From NCBI GenBank assembly GCA_900537185.1, contig LS999828.1:204359-268358 (forward strand): 64,000 nt of DNA. The letters run 5' to 3'. Positions 43,489 through 51,358 of the stretch are shown one piece after another (position 1 is the stretch's first letter; each line of letters begins with the position of its first letter). This stretch comes from Cytophagales bacterium Alg240-R148 (GTDB taxonomy: Bacteria > Bacteroidota > Bacteroidia > Cytophagales > Cyclobacteriaceae). The position numbers and the translations under genes were made by a program. The notes below the pieces were generated by a model. It made no database searches. It saw only the letters and a list, made by a program, of their open reading frames with translations, and was not told the DNA's origin.

Positions 43489-44700
43489 CTAGCTTCCTTT
43501 GTACCTCATTTTACCTGTTTCTATCGGGATAGCTGCTTTCACTAATACTGTAAACACAAAACAACCCATAGCCCACACCCCTAAAGTGACTCCTATTTCT
43601 ACCCAACTAGGAGCGTACTCCACTACCTTACCCCATGGGCCAGGAATAAAACCAGGAATAATTAACCCCATCCCTTTGTCTATCCAAATACCTATAAAAA
43701 GTAAAATACACGCTAGAGACAACCACTTAAAGTTCTTTCTGAGTGAATTCAACGTTAATATTCCTGTACCAACTATATTCAATACTAATGCCGTATACAC
43801 CCATGGTGTCAAAGCATTTTTACCATCCAATCCAAAATAGAGGTATACTGCGCTACTGCTGTGGTGGGTTGGGAAATAGAACTCCTTAAAAAGCTCTGAA
43901 AACAACATAATAAGATTTATTTGTGCTGCCACCGTAACCACCATGGATATTTTTCGGATGGTCGTATCGGCTATAGAATACTCTGTATATTTTCTAATTA
44001 CTTCTAAAACCAAAATAATTAACGCCGGACCAGCTGCAAATGCAGAAGCTAAGAACCTCGGCCCCAACAAAGCATTGTTCCAAAATGGCCTGGCTGGAAG
44101 ACCTGCATACAAAAAGGCAGTCACCATGTGGATGCCAACAGCCCAAAACACGGAAATAAGAACACCGGGTATATAAATTCTTTTATCTGGTGTTTTGCCT
44201 CGATAGCGGGTGTACAAGATGTACATTGGAATGGTAATGTTGATAAATAAATAACCATTTAGCACCAACACATCCCAAGCCAGCATCGAGTTAGGCCAAT
44301 TGAATGTACCGATTACGGGAATCAAATGCCATGCTCTAGCTGGCCCACCCAAATCTACCACTACAAAAGCCAAGCACATGACCAGTGCGGCCACCGCAAG
44401 GCCCTCACCAATTAAAACTGCTCTGGAGAAATCCGTGTCTTTCAAAACATAGGTGGGCAAAACCAACATAACCGCCGCCGCTGCTACCCCTACTAAAAAC
44501 GTAAAATTACTTATGTACAAACCCCAACTCACTCGATCGCTCATGCCAGTGACGGCTAGGCCTTCTTGCAGCTGAACTGAGTAACAAAATGCTCCAAACA
44601 ACATAAGCAATGTAAGAGCGCCCATCCAAAAATGGTAGCGCTTTCCTCCAATAAGTGCTGCTCCAAGGCCATCTTTTATTAAGTGTAAAAATATTTTCAT
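43489..44700 (-). CDS. NrfD/PsrC-like membrane quinol dehydrogenase subunit
   Basis: A 403-residue polytopic protein (about ten hydrophobic helices) of the NrfD/PsrC family, which oxidises or reduces quinones in the membrane. Motifs include SWGLYISNFTFLVGVAAAAVM near TM2 and the block DLGGPARAWHLIPVIGTFNWPNSMLAWDVLVLNGY, as in DmsC/PsrC/ActC-type proteins. It is the last gene of the nitrate operon and 11 bp after the iron-sulfur gene. Together they would move electrons from menaquinol to the periplasmic cytochromes. This replaces NapC or NapGH, which are not present here. Confidence 0.92.
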   Translation of the reverse strand: MKIFLHLIKDGLGAALIGGKRYHFWMGALTLLMLFGAFCYSVQLQEGLAVTGMSDRVSWGLYISNFTFLVGVAAAAVMLVLPTYVLKDTDFSRAVLIGEGLAVAALVMCLAFVVVDLGGPARAWHLIPVIGTFNWPNSMLAWDVLVLNGYLFINITIPMYILYTRYRGKTPDKRIYIPGVLISVFWAVGIHMVTAFLYAGLPARPFWNNALLGPRFLASAFAAGPALIILVLEVIRKYTEYSIADTTIRKISMVVTVAAQINLIMLFSELFKEFYFPTHHSSSAVYLYFGLDGKNALTPWVYTALVLNIVGTGILTLNSLRKNFKWLSLACILLFIGIWIDKGMGLIIPGFIPGPWGKVVEYAPSWVEIGVTLGVWAMGCFVFTVLVKAAIPIETGKMRYKGS

Positions 44701-44711
44701 CTTGTTAATGT

Positions 44712-45713
44712 TTAGTCCATGAAATACCAGAATTTCGGCTCAGTACCTAGGTCTTCTTTTAATCTAAAAACTTTTTTATTTTCTAACACCCACCTAATTT
44801 CACTCTCTGGGTCCAAAAGATTGCCAAATATTCTTGCTCCAGTTGGGCAGGCTTCAACACATGCAGGGTTCTTCCCAGACCGGCTGCGTTGTACACAAAA
44901 GGTACACTTTTCCATTACGCCTTTTTTTCTGAGTCGATTGCCTAAATAATGTTGGTCTTTGTTAACTTCCTGTTCTGGAACTTGAGGTTCGTTCCAATTG
45001 AACCTTCTGCCATCGTAAGGACAAGCTGCCATGCAATACCTACAGCCAATGCACCAATCGTAATCAATCACCACAATACCGTCTTTTTCTTTCCAAGTAG
45101 CCTCCACCGGGCAAACTTCTACACATGGAGGGTTTTCGCAATGGTAACATTGTGTACCCATGTAAAAATGGCCGGATGCCGGAACTTCATGAAAGAAATT
45201 ATCGTCTGCATTTTCAAAATTCATTTGACCATTTTGGTGTTCATGAATCCGAATGTATTGCATTTCTGAACTTCTATCTTGGTTGTTTTCTTGTACACAA
45301 GCATTAATACAATCCATATACCCTTGGCATTTGGATATATTAAAAGCATAACCATACAGAACATCCTGGTGGGCGTCTTTGGAAGATACATTGATCTTTG
45401 TGCCATTATTGACCTCATACAATCTTTCCAATCTGCCAATAGTTTCCAAGCGTTCTTCTTTGCTCATCAACTTATAATTCCCTTTGAAATACTCTTCCCA
45501 ATTCATATCGGCCTTGGCCTTAGAATCTTCGCCTGAAGTTACACTACAGGAGCTGTTAACCGCAGCCGCGGCTGTGAAGAAGCCCAGCCCAAGCTGTTTC
45601 AGCATTCCTCTCCTATCAGATTTCTTTTCAAACACCTGATTAACACCATCCTTTTTACTTCCGCACGAACACTGACCACCACAAGAATGAGCTTGATTTT
45701 TGCTATTTTCCAT
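44712..45713 (-). CDS. NrfC/PsrB-like four-cluster ferredoxin subunit
   Basis: A 333-residue iron-sulfur protein with a Tat-like signal (DRRGMLKQLGLGFF, Arg34-Arg35). It has four 4Fe-4S Cys groups: KCQGYMDCINACVQENN; CYHCENPPCVEVCPVEA; CIGCRYCMAACPYDGRRFNW; CTFCVQ...CVEACPTGARIFG. This order fits NrfC/PsrB/ActB-type electron-transfer subunits. An unusual feature is an N-terminal Cys-rich tail (SCGGQCSCGSKK, residues 10-21) ahead of the Tat motif. It connects the NrfD-like membrane subunit to the cytochromes upstream in the operon. Confidence 0.93.
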   Translation of the reverse strand: MENSKNQAHSCGGQCSCGSKKDGVNQVFEKKSDRRGMLKQLGLGFFTAAAAVNSSCSVTSGEDSKAKADMNWEEYFKGNYKLMSKEERLETIGRLERLYEVNNGTKINVSSKDAHQDVLYGYAFNISKCQGYMDCINACVQENNQDRSSEMQYIRIHEHQNGQMNFENADDNFFHEVPASGHFYMGTQCYHCENPPCVEVCPVEATWKEKDGIVVIDYDWCIGCRYCMAACPYDGRRFNWNEPQVPEQEVNKDQHYLGNRLRKKGVMEKCTFCVQRSRSGKNPACVEACPTGARIFGNLLDPESEIRWVLENKKVFRLKEDLGTEPKFWYFMD

Positions 45714-45718
45714 ATTCC

Positions 45719-46351
45719 TTATTCCTTATCTTGTTTCAAACTTTGGGTATTCAAGCGAGCCGGCCAACGAGGCTCAAAAGCGGGCTTGTGTGGGTTGTGG
45801 CATTCTACACAGGTATTTACGACCCTAGGTGGTGCCCACCCTGCTTTTCTTTTTCCATGTGCCCCACCTTTCCAATCTTTTATTTGCTCAGAATGGCATT
45901 GCCCGCACAGTTGGTAACTATGATCAAGGCTAATTGCTTTGCCCGTAATAGATAACAATTGTTCTGGGTTGCTAACATCGTGGCACGTCTGACACTCCAT
46001 TGTTTGGATGCTCGCATGTTCCAAATGCACGTCCCAATGAGCTTTCTCAGGCTTCCCTGTTGGCTTCAACCCTGTATCCGTGTGGCAATTGCTACAAGGA
46101 AAAGATTTGAGTTGTGTGGTTCTTGCCGGTACGTAAAAATCCTCTAGGCTATCGCCTAATTGAACCAATACTTTTTTTATTCCAGCAAGTTGGTCTTCTA
46201 CATCCACGGTATATTTTACGGGTTGATTGGCCTCCTTTTTAAGTTTTTGAGGCACACTTAAATGGGCGTCTTCGTGGTGCCCACAAGCAGCCAGTACCAG
46301 TATCAAACAGACCATATATGCTGCAAAATATTTATTTAGATATCTATTCAT
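45719..46351 (-). CDS. Tetraheme cytochrome c lipoprotein
   Basis: A 210-residue exported protein: lipoprotein signal with LAAC (Cys23), then four CxxCH heme motifs, CSNCH, CQTCH, CGQCH and CVECH, and many additional His residues suitable as distal ligands. It resembles NapM/cytochrome c3-type and NrfB-type carriers but is not a close match to one I can name. It lies between the NapB-like gene (46344 end, 8-bp overlap) and the iron-sulfur gene (5 bp). It would pass electrons from the NrfC-like protein to NapB. ATG at 46351 starts the signal; 46390 would lie in the previous gene. Confidence 0.88.
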   Translation of the reverse strand: MNRYLNKYFAAYMVCLILVLAACGHHEDAHLSVPQKLKKEANQPVKYTVDVEDQLAGIKKVLVQLGDSLEDFYVPARTTQLKSFPCSNCHTDTGLKPTGKPEKAHWDVHLEHASIQTMECQTCHDVSNPEQLLSITGKAISLDHSYQLCGQCHSEQIKDWKGGAHGKRKAGWAPPRVVNTCVECHNPHKPAFEPRWPARLNTQSLKQDKE

Positions 46352-47021
46352 TTCGGGTCCATTCAATGGTTTCACTATTCTTTTGAGCATGGCATTGCAA
46401 ACAATTGACCCTTTCTGGGTGGGTCACTCTTATTTCTTTGGGTGCTGATGGGCCACCATGACAAGCCAAACAATTATCCCTTAACTGCAAACTATGTGGA
46501 ATTACGGGTGGAGATCCTTCCAATGCACTTTGGTGGATGTCATTTCCAGCATTTCTTTCCCAATTACTCGCACGGAATACCCCTTCCATTGCAGCGCTTG
46601 GTACATGGCACTGTTTGCAATTCAGGTATTCTGGGTGTGGTGTCACTGGAGCATAGGCTTCAAAGCGCTCCACATACCCACCACTTTGATGGCACTGCAA
46701 ACAACTTTTACCTCCAATGCTACCAACCGACAATAATTCGTGTGGAATAGTTGGAGGAGCACCTGTATAGGCTCTGTTGGCATAGTATTCTTCCAGTGTT
46801 CTTGGGTTTTCAGCATCCGGCATATTTTTATATGCCAGAGCTAATGCAGCTTGTTCAAAAACTCCGCTTTCTACGGGCAAGGAAGGTTCATAATCCACAG
46901 GTTCGCCTTCTATTTTAGCGGCTTCCTGGTCTTCTAAATAGCTGATATCCACAATTGCTATTGCACTGATCATCAGTACAATATAAATGAAAATCATATA
47001 TCCTTTTTGTTTCACAATCAT
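46344..47021 (-). CDS. napB: NapB-like cytochrome with duplicated diheme module (tetraheme)
   Basis: A 225-residue membrane-anchored cytochrome c. An N-terminal segment (about 8-26) is followed by two copies of a NapB-type unit. Copy 1: NRAYTGAPPTIPH, then CLQCH, then VTPHPEYLNCKQCH. Copy 2: GSPPVIPH, then CLACH, then VTHPERVNCLQCH. Each copy has the PPxIPH and (T/P)H distal ligands plus two CxxCH sites, as in normal diheme NapB. Four hemes are therefore predicted. It is the partner of NapA, 11 bp downstream of its stop. Start at 47021 begins the anchor. Confidence 0.85.
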   Translation of the reverse strand: MIVKQKGYMIFIYIVLMISAIAIVDISYLEDQEAAKIEGEPVDYEPSLPVESGVFEQAALALAYKNMPDAENPRTLEEYYANRAYTGAPPTIPHELLSVGSIGGKSCLQCHQSGGYVERFEAYAPVTPHPEYLNCKQCHVPSAAMEGVFRASNWERNAGNDIHQSALEGSPPVIPHSLQLRDNCLACHGGPSAPKEIRVTHPERVNCLQCHAQKNSETIEWTRNE

Positions 47022-47032
47022 AATGTCAGGAT

Positions 47033-49354
47033 TTATGCTTTTTCTACTCTCACCGCACACTTTTTATAATCTGGCTGCTTGCTTATCGGACAATAGGCAT
47101 CCAAAGTAAGTTCGTTGATCAGCAAAGACTCATCAAAAAACGGAACAAAAACCTGACCTCTGGTTGGTTTCCCTCTCTCATTGATAGAAGCGTCCATTAT
47201 AATTTCTCCTCTTCTCGAGATCAATTTCACCTTTTCTCCATTTCTAACATTCAGCCTTTTGGCGTCATCGGGATGGAGTTCTGCATAACTTTTTGGCACG
47301 GACTGGTGCAACACACTTATTCGTCTAGTCATGGAGCCGGTATGCCAATGTTCCAATACCCGGCCTGTGTTCAGCCAAAATGGAAATTCATTATCTGGAA
47401 CTTCAGGAGGTGCTTCGTATGGCCGTTCCCAGATCCAAGCTTTCCCCTCTGGTTTGCCGTAAAAATCAAAACTGTCCTTTTCACACGCAGGATCGTATTT
47501 GGTGTTAAAACGCCATTTTGTTTCTTTTCCTTCCACAAATGGCCACATTACCCCGGCCCTTTTATTCAATTCTTCATAGGAGGCCATTCCATGTTTTTTA
47601 CCAGCATGAAATTTGGTGTATTCCTTCCATATTTCTTCAATATGATTTTCTTCTGTCCAAGGGAAATATTTACCATGCCCCATCCTTTTGGCCACTTCAA
47701 TAATTTGCCAAGTATCGCTCATTGCTTCTCCTGGTGCATCTATTAATTGGTTAAAATGCTGGGTTCTTCTTTCTGAGTTCCCAAACATTCCTTCCCTTTC
47801 AATCCACATGGCCGAAGGAAGTACAACATCTGCAACATCGGTTGTCGGCGTTGGGTATACATCCGATACAACTATAAAACGGCCATCCTTTTCAGCTCCC
47901 TCCCTATACCTGTTTAAATTGGGCATTGTTACCATCGGGTTGGTCACTTGAATCCACATAAATTTAATTTCACCTCGATCCAAAGCTCTAAACATTGAAA
48001 CGGTATGGTGGGTTGGTTTGGCTTTTATGTTCTCTAATGGAACCCCCCAAATTTCAGCTGCTTTTTTTCTTGCACCCTCTTTCATAACTACACCATATGG
48101 TAGTTTATGCGTTAGGGTTCCTACCTCTCGCACGGTGCCACAGGCACTTGGTTGTCCTGTAAGGGAGAATGGGCTGTTCCCTGGAGTTGAAATTTTACCC
48201 GTTAACAAATGAATGTTGTAAATCAGGTTGTTGATCCAAGTACCCCTTGTGTGCTGATTGGCCCCCATGCACCACAAAGACATGATTTTTTTATTTGGGT
48301 TGCCATACAAAGAGGCCAAGTATTTAATATCCTTGGCAGACATTCCTATTAGCTTTTCCACTTTCTCCGGAGCGTAATCCTCTAAAAAAGTTTTATAAGC
48401 GGCCAACGAAGATGCCTTGGCCTCATCGTTGAATTTAAATTTTTCTTCAATGCCATACCCAATATCGGTTTTACCGGTCTTAAAGGTGGTGTGTTTGGAT
48501 ACAAAACGCTCGTTCATCCATCCATTGTTCACAATTTCATAACAAATGGCATTGGCCAATGCCAAATCTGTTTGTGGTTTGAATAAAAAGGAACGGTCTG
48601 CAGCCATACTCGTTCGAGTAGTTCGAGTGCCCAAATCAATGATGGTAACGTCTCTTTTTAATCGGTTGTCGAGAAGCCTCGAAAAAAGTACTGGATGCAT
48701 TTCCGCCATATTATTGCCCCAAAGAACAAAGACATTGGCATGGTCGATGTCTTCATAACACCCCATTGGCTCGTCTATCCCAAAGGAGGTCATAAACCCA
48801 GTTACGGCACTGGCCATACACAAACGCGCATTGGCTTCTAAATTATTGGTACCTATAACGCCTTTTACAAATTTGGAGGCCACATACCCATCTGGTATGG
48901 TCCATTGTCCAGAACCATACATAGAGATAGCATCTTCTCCATGTTCGTTAATTGTAGACTTCATTTTGGAGGCAACCAAATCCAAGGCTTCTTGCATGGT
49001 AGTCTCTACTAGTTTTCCGTTTTTACGGACCAATGGTTTGGTAAGCCTATCTTTGCCATACAAGGCCATAACAGAGTGGTACCCTTTTACACAACAAAGC
49101 CCTTTGTTGACTGGGCTGGCAGGATCCCCTTTAACGGCAACAGCTTTGCCTTCTTTTAAACCGATAAGCAAACCGCATCCCACACCGCAAAAACGACAAG
49201 GGGATTTTTTCCAATTTAAATCAGAATAGGCAATGTTTTTGATTTGCTCTTCCGCAAACATAACACCTGGAAACATGGAAGCGGCAGCTGAAAGAGCAGA
49301 AGCAGTAGCCAATTGCTTTAAAAAGGCCCTTCTGCTTTGATTTTTTGAAACCAT
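47033..49354 (-). CDS. napA: Periplasmic nitrate reductase catalytic subunit NapA
   Basis: A 773-residue molybdopterin oxidoreductase with Tat signal SRRAFLKQL at the N-terminus, so exported. The 4Fe-4S site is CRFCGVGCG and CCVKGYHS. The Mo-ligating Cys is in ARLCMASAVTGFMTSFGIDEP followed by GCYEDIDHA, specific for Nap-type nitrate reductases rather than NarG or formate dehydrogenases. Size fits monomeric NapA. The 49354 ATG begins the Tat signal; the longer frame to 49414 adds an implausible tail. It catalyses nitrate to nitrite in the periplasm. No nitrite reductase gene is in the window. Confidence 0.96.
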   Translation of the reverse strand: MVSKNQSRRAFLKQLATASALSAAASMFPGVMFAEEQIKNIAYSDLNWKKSPCRFCGVGCGLLIGLKEGKAVAVKGDPASPVNKGLCCVKGYHSVMALYGKDRLTKPLVRKNGKLVETTMQEALDLVASKMKSTINEHGEDAISMYGSGQWTIPDGYVASKFVKGVIGTNNLEANARLCMASAVTGFMTSFGIDEPMGCYEDIDHANVFVLWGNNMAEMHPVLFSRLLDNRLKRDVTIIDLGTRTTRTSMAADRSFLFKPQTDLALANAICYEIVNNGWMNERFVSKHTTFKTGKTDIGYGIEEKFKFNDEAKASSLAAYKTFLEDYAPEKVEKLIGMSAKDIKYLASLYGNPNKKIMSLWCMGANQHTRGTWINNLIYNIHLLTGKISTPGNSPFSLTGQPSACGTVREVGTLTHKLPYGVVMKEGARKKAAEIWGVPLENIKAKPTHHTVSMFRALDRGEIKFMWIQVTNPMVTMPNLNRYREGAEKDGRFIVVSDVYPTPTTDVADVVLPSAMWIEREGMFGNSERRTQHFNQLIDAPGEAMSDTWQIIEVAKRMGHGKYFPWTEENHIEEIWKEYTKFHAGKKHGMASYEELNKRAGVMWPFVEGKETKWRFNTKYDPACEKDSFDFYGKPEGKAWIWERPYEAPPEVPDNEFPFWLNTGRVLEHWHTGSMTRRISVLHQSVPKSYAELHPDDAKRLNVRNGEKVKLISRRGEIIMDASINERGKPTRGQVFVPFFDESLLINELTLDAYCPISKQPDYKKCAVRVEKA

Positions 49355-49419
49355 ACGAGTAAGTTTTTGTTCAATCCAATGTCTTGATCCGCTCTGCTGA
49401 GCACCCAAAGGCATTGGGA

Positions 49420-49662
49420 TTAGTTTTTTATTTTTTCAGGATCACTCCCAAAAACCATGGTAATATGCCCCAACAGTTCGTTGGCTTTTAACTTTTCAAG
49501 CAACAACTCCTCTTCGTTTTTATCAGCAGTATCCGTGACAACGATGAGCACCTCTTTTTCTTCAGCAGGTAGCACATCTAAGTTTTTAAATTCGCTCAAA
49601 AAATGTTCTAGTGCTTCTTTTTTCCCTTGAGCAGGAATCACGATGTAGCTGTTTATTGGCAT
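49420..49662 (-). CDS. napD: NapD-like chaperone
   Basis: An 80-residue cytoplasmic protein with a ferredoxin-like beta-alpha-beta pattern: SYIVIPAQGKKEALEHFLSEF, then EVLIVVTDTADKNEEELLLEKL and HITMVFGSDPEKI. It resembles NapD, which binds the Tat signal of NapA and keeps it from early export; primary-sequence similarity is low, so context is the main support. It is the first gene of the operon. The start at 49662 is chosen over 49683 because it leads straight into the first strand. Confidence 0.75.
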   Translation of the reverse strand: MPINSYIVIPAQGKKEALEHFLSEFKNLDVLPAEEKEVLIVVTDTADKNEEELLLEKLKANELLGHITMVFGSDPEKIKN

Positions 49663-50007
49663 AACTTTAAAATTTGTAATCAATTTATTTCATGCAACCC
49701 TGCCCTCATATGATGGCTCTCATTACAAAACATGACATATGTCATGTCCTATCCTACACCAATAAGATACTGATTTTTAAGGGCTTATTAAAGTGGGCCG
49801 CCCAATCAAAAAGCCTTTCATCCCTTATAAATATTTAGACCATTTCTAAATAAGCTCCTTCCTTTCTAAAGAACCCTTCCCACCGCCCAAACAATTTTCC
49901 GGCCATTCCTTTGCCAATAGATTCCATTTATACTTCTAATGAAAACTTTTTCGAGCTTGGAGGGATAAATAGCAGGATTAAAATCGTCTAACTACAAAAC
50001 GCAATGA
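49663..50007. other. 345-bp divergent intergenic region
   Basis: Between napD (minus) and the sigma gene (plus). Contains the palindrome at 49730-49747; beyond that I see no open frame or strong hairpin. Confidence 0.6.
49730..49747. promoter_or_regulatory. Perfect 18-bp palindrome, candidate operator of the nitrate operon
   Basis: ACATGACAT / ATGTCATGT is perfectly symmetrical, with half-sites TGAC-N4-GTCA. It lies 68 bp upstream of the napD start. The half-site and spacing fit the Crp/Fnr family (FNR, HcpR, DNR: TTGAY-N4-RTCAA). The identity of the regulator is inferred. No clear -33/-7 match was found around it. Confidence 0.6.
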
Positions 50008-50553
50008 ATGTCTGAAGAGGCCAATTTATTAAAACGATGTAAAAAGGGAGATGAGCGCGCTATTAGACAGCTCGTTGACACACATCAAGCGGCCATTGGC
50101 AAAACCATTGTTGCAATTGTAGGCGATCCAGAGCATAGTAAGGACGTTGGGCAAGATGTTTTTATCAAGTTTTTATCCAATTTAGAACAATTTGAAGAAA
50201 GGTCATCGGTTCGGACCTACCTCACAAGAATGGCCATCAACCAAAGCTTGGATGTTCTTAAAAAGAAAAAACCATTGGTTGCTGATTTGGAAACAGCAGA
50301 AGAGCCTTTGCAGCAGAATTGGTCCTTTTCCAATGCCTATGAAGAAGCTGATTTTGTGCAGCATGCCCTGTCTAGATTGGGCAATGATGCAAGAGTAGTA
50401 CTGGTATTAAAAGAAATACAAGGATACGCATTGGAAGAAATAGCAGGGTTGCTTGACATACCTATTGGCACTGTTGCTAGTAGGCTGGTCAGAGCCAAAC
50501 TGAAATTAAGTAAGATACTAACCGCATTGAAAAATGAAGGAGCAATTAAATGA
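50008..50553 (+). CDS. ECF-type RNA polymerase sigma factor
   Basis: A 181-residue sigma-70 family protein. Region 2: LLKRCKKGDERAIRQLVDTHQAAI and DVGQDVFIKFLSNLEQFEERSSVRTYLTRMAINQSLD; region 4: ALSRLGNDARVVLVLKEIQGYALEEIAGLLDIPIGTVASRLVRAKLKL. This matches ECF sigma factors. It opens a four-gene group (with overlapping or closely spaced genes) that ends with a TonB-type outer-membrane protein. An ATG four bases earlier is in another frame. A metal or envelope-stress role is suggested by the third gene. Confidence 0.93.
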   Translation: MSEEANLLKRCKKGDERAIRQLVDTHQAAIGKTIVAIVGDPEHSKDVGQDVFIKFLSNLEQFEERSSVRTYLTRMAINQSLDVLKKKKPLVADLETAEEPLQQNWSFSNAYEEADFVQHALSRLGNDARVVLVLKEIQGYALEEIAGLLDIPIGTVASRLVRAKLKLSKILTALKNEGAIK

Positions 50554-50938
50554 TCAAGACAAAATACTTATCATAAAAGAAGTTGAAGGTATAACAACAG
50601 ACTTTAAAAAGGAGGCATTGCGTTCTATTGACCCAGAACTCAAAAAAGAATTTGTTGCCACCCTACAAGCTACCGACAATGCCTTGAAAACATGGAACCC
50701 TATTCTAGAGTTGGATACTAAAACCATTGTGCAAGGCGCCGCATTAAAACGCCCTACCATTTTGATAACACTCCATGAATTTTGGATAAAAGCGGTTGCA
50801 GCCTGCCTGTTGGTTATTTTTCTGGCATTGCTCAGCATTATAATCTCTGGTGGCCAATTGAATAAAAACAGCCTAATCGGGTTGGGAGAAGAAGATTTAG
50901 ACAACAGCCAACTCATTGAATTGGCCTTTGAAGAATAA
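50534..50938 (+). CDS. Small single-pass membrane protein, probable anti-sigma factor
   Basis: A 134-residue protein with a cytoplasmic helical part (1-80), one hydrophobic segment (about 84-107, WIKAVAACLLVIFLALLSIII) and a short acidic outer tail. It overlaps the end of the sigma gene by 20 bp. Position, topology and coupling fit an anti-sigma factor for the ECF sigma, although no zinc motif of the ZAS type is seen. I cannot assign a family. Confidence 0.7.
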   Translation: MKEQLNDQDKILIIKEVEGITTDFKKEALRSIDPELKKEFVATLQATDNALKTWNPILELDTKTIVQGAALKRPTILITLHEFWIKAVAACLLVIFLALLSIIISGGQLNKNSLIGLGEEDLDNSQLIELAFEE

Positions 50939-50941
50939 ATT

Positions 50942-51358
50942 ATGATCAAACTAAAAAATTGGAAAGGTTGGACAACCATCCTTTTATTGTTAGTAGCAGG
51001 CTATGTAGCTGGATTTGCAACCAGCAGATATTTGGTAAGCGAACGGCTGCACCACTACAAAAAACTTATGGTGAAGCCTGGCTTTGACCACCACCTTTTT
51101 GAAGAATTAAATGCTTCTGAAGAACTCCAAGAAAAGCTGGAACCTTTGCTGCAAGAATTCATTCAAAAATGGCACAGCGACTGGGAGAATCACGCCAAAA
51201 ACAGGAAAGAGCTTATAGAACAATTAACAAACGATATTGTTCCTTATTTGGACCATGATCAAAAAGAATCATTGGAACATATCCTACATAAGATTGGAAG
51301 AAGGTATAAAAAACACCATGACAAAAAAGAAAAAAAGAATCGGAATGAACACGAGTAG
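50942..51358 (+). CDS. Membrane-anchored Spy/CnrX-like metal-sensor-type protein
   Basis: A 138-residue protein: N-terminal membrane segment (about 12-29), then a helical periplasmic part of about 100 residues with the pattern ELNASEELQEKLEPLLQEFIQKWHSDWENH, which fits Spy/CpxP/ZraP/CnrX-type folds. In the Cnr system CnrX senses metal and releases the sigma factor CnrH through CnrY; the order here (sigma, single-pass protein, CnrX-like) is similar. His-rich tail (KKHHDKKEKKNRNEHE) may add to metal binding. This comparison is inferred from fold pattern and context; metal binding is untested. Confidence 0.72.
   Translation: MIKLKNWKGWTTILLLLVAGYVAGFATSRYLVSERLHHYKKLMVKPGFDHHLFEELNASEELQEKLEPLLQEFIQKWHSDWENHAKNRKELIEQLTNDIVPYLDHDQKESLEHILHKIGRRYKKHHDKKEKKNRNEHE

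Noticed and set aside
51237..51344. Upstream start of the TonB-type protein
   Set aside because: It lies inside the previous gene and would place 36 charged or odd residues before the signal peptide.
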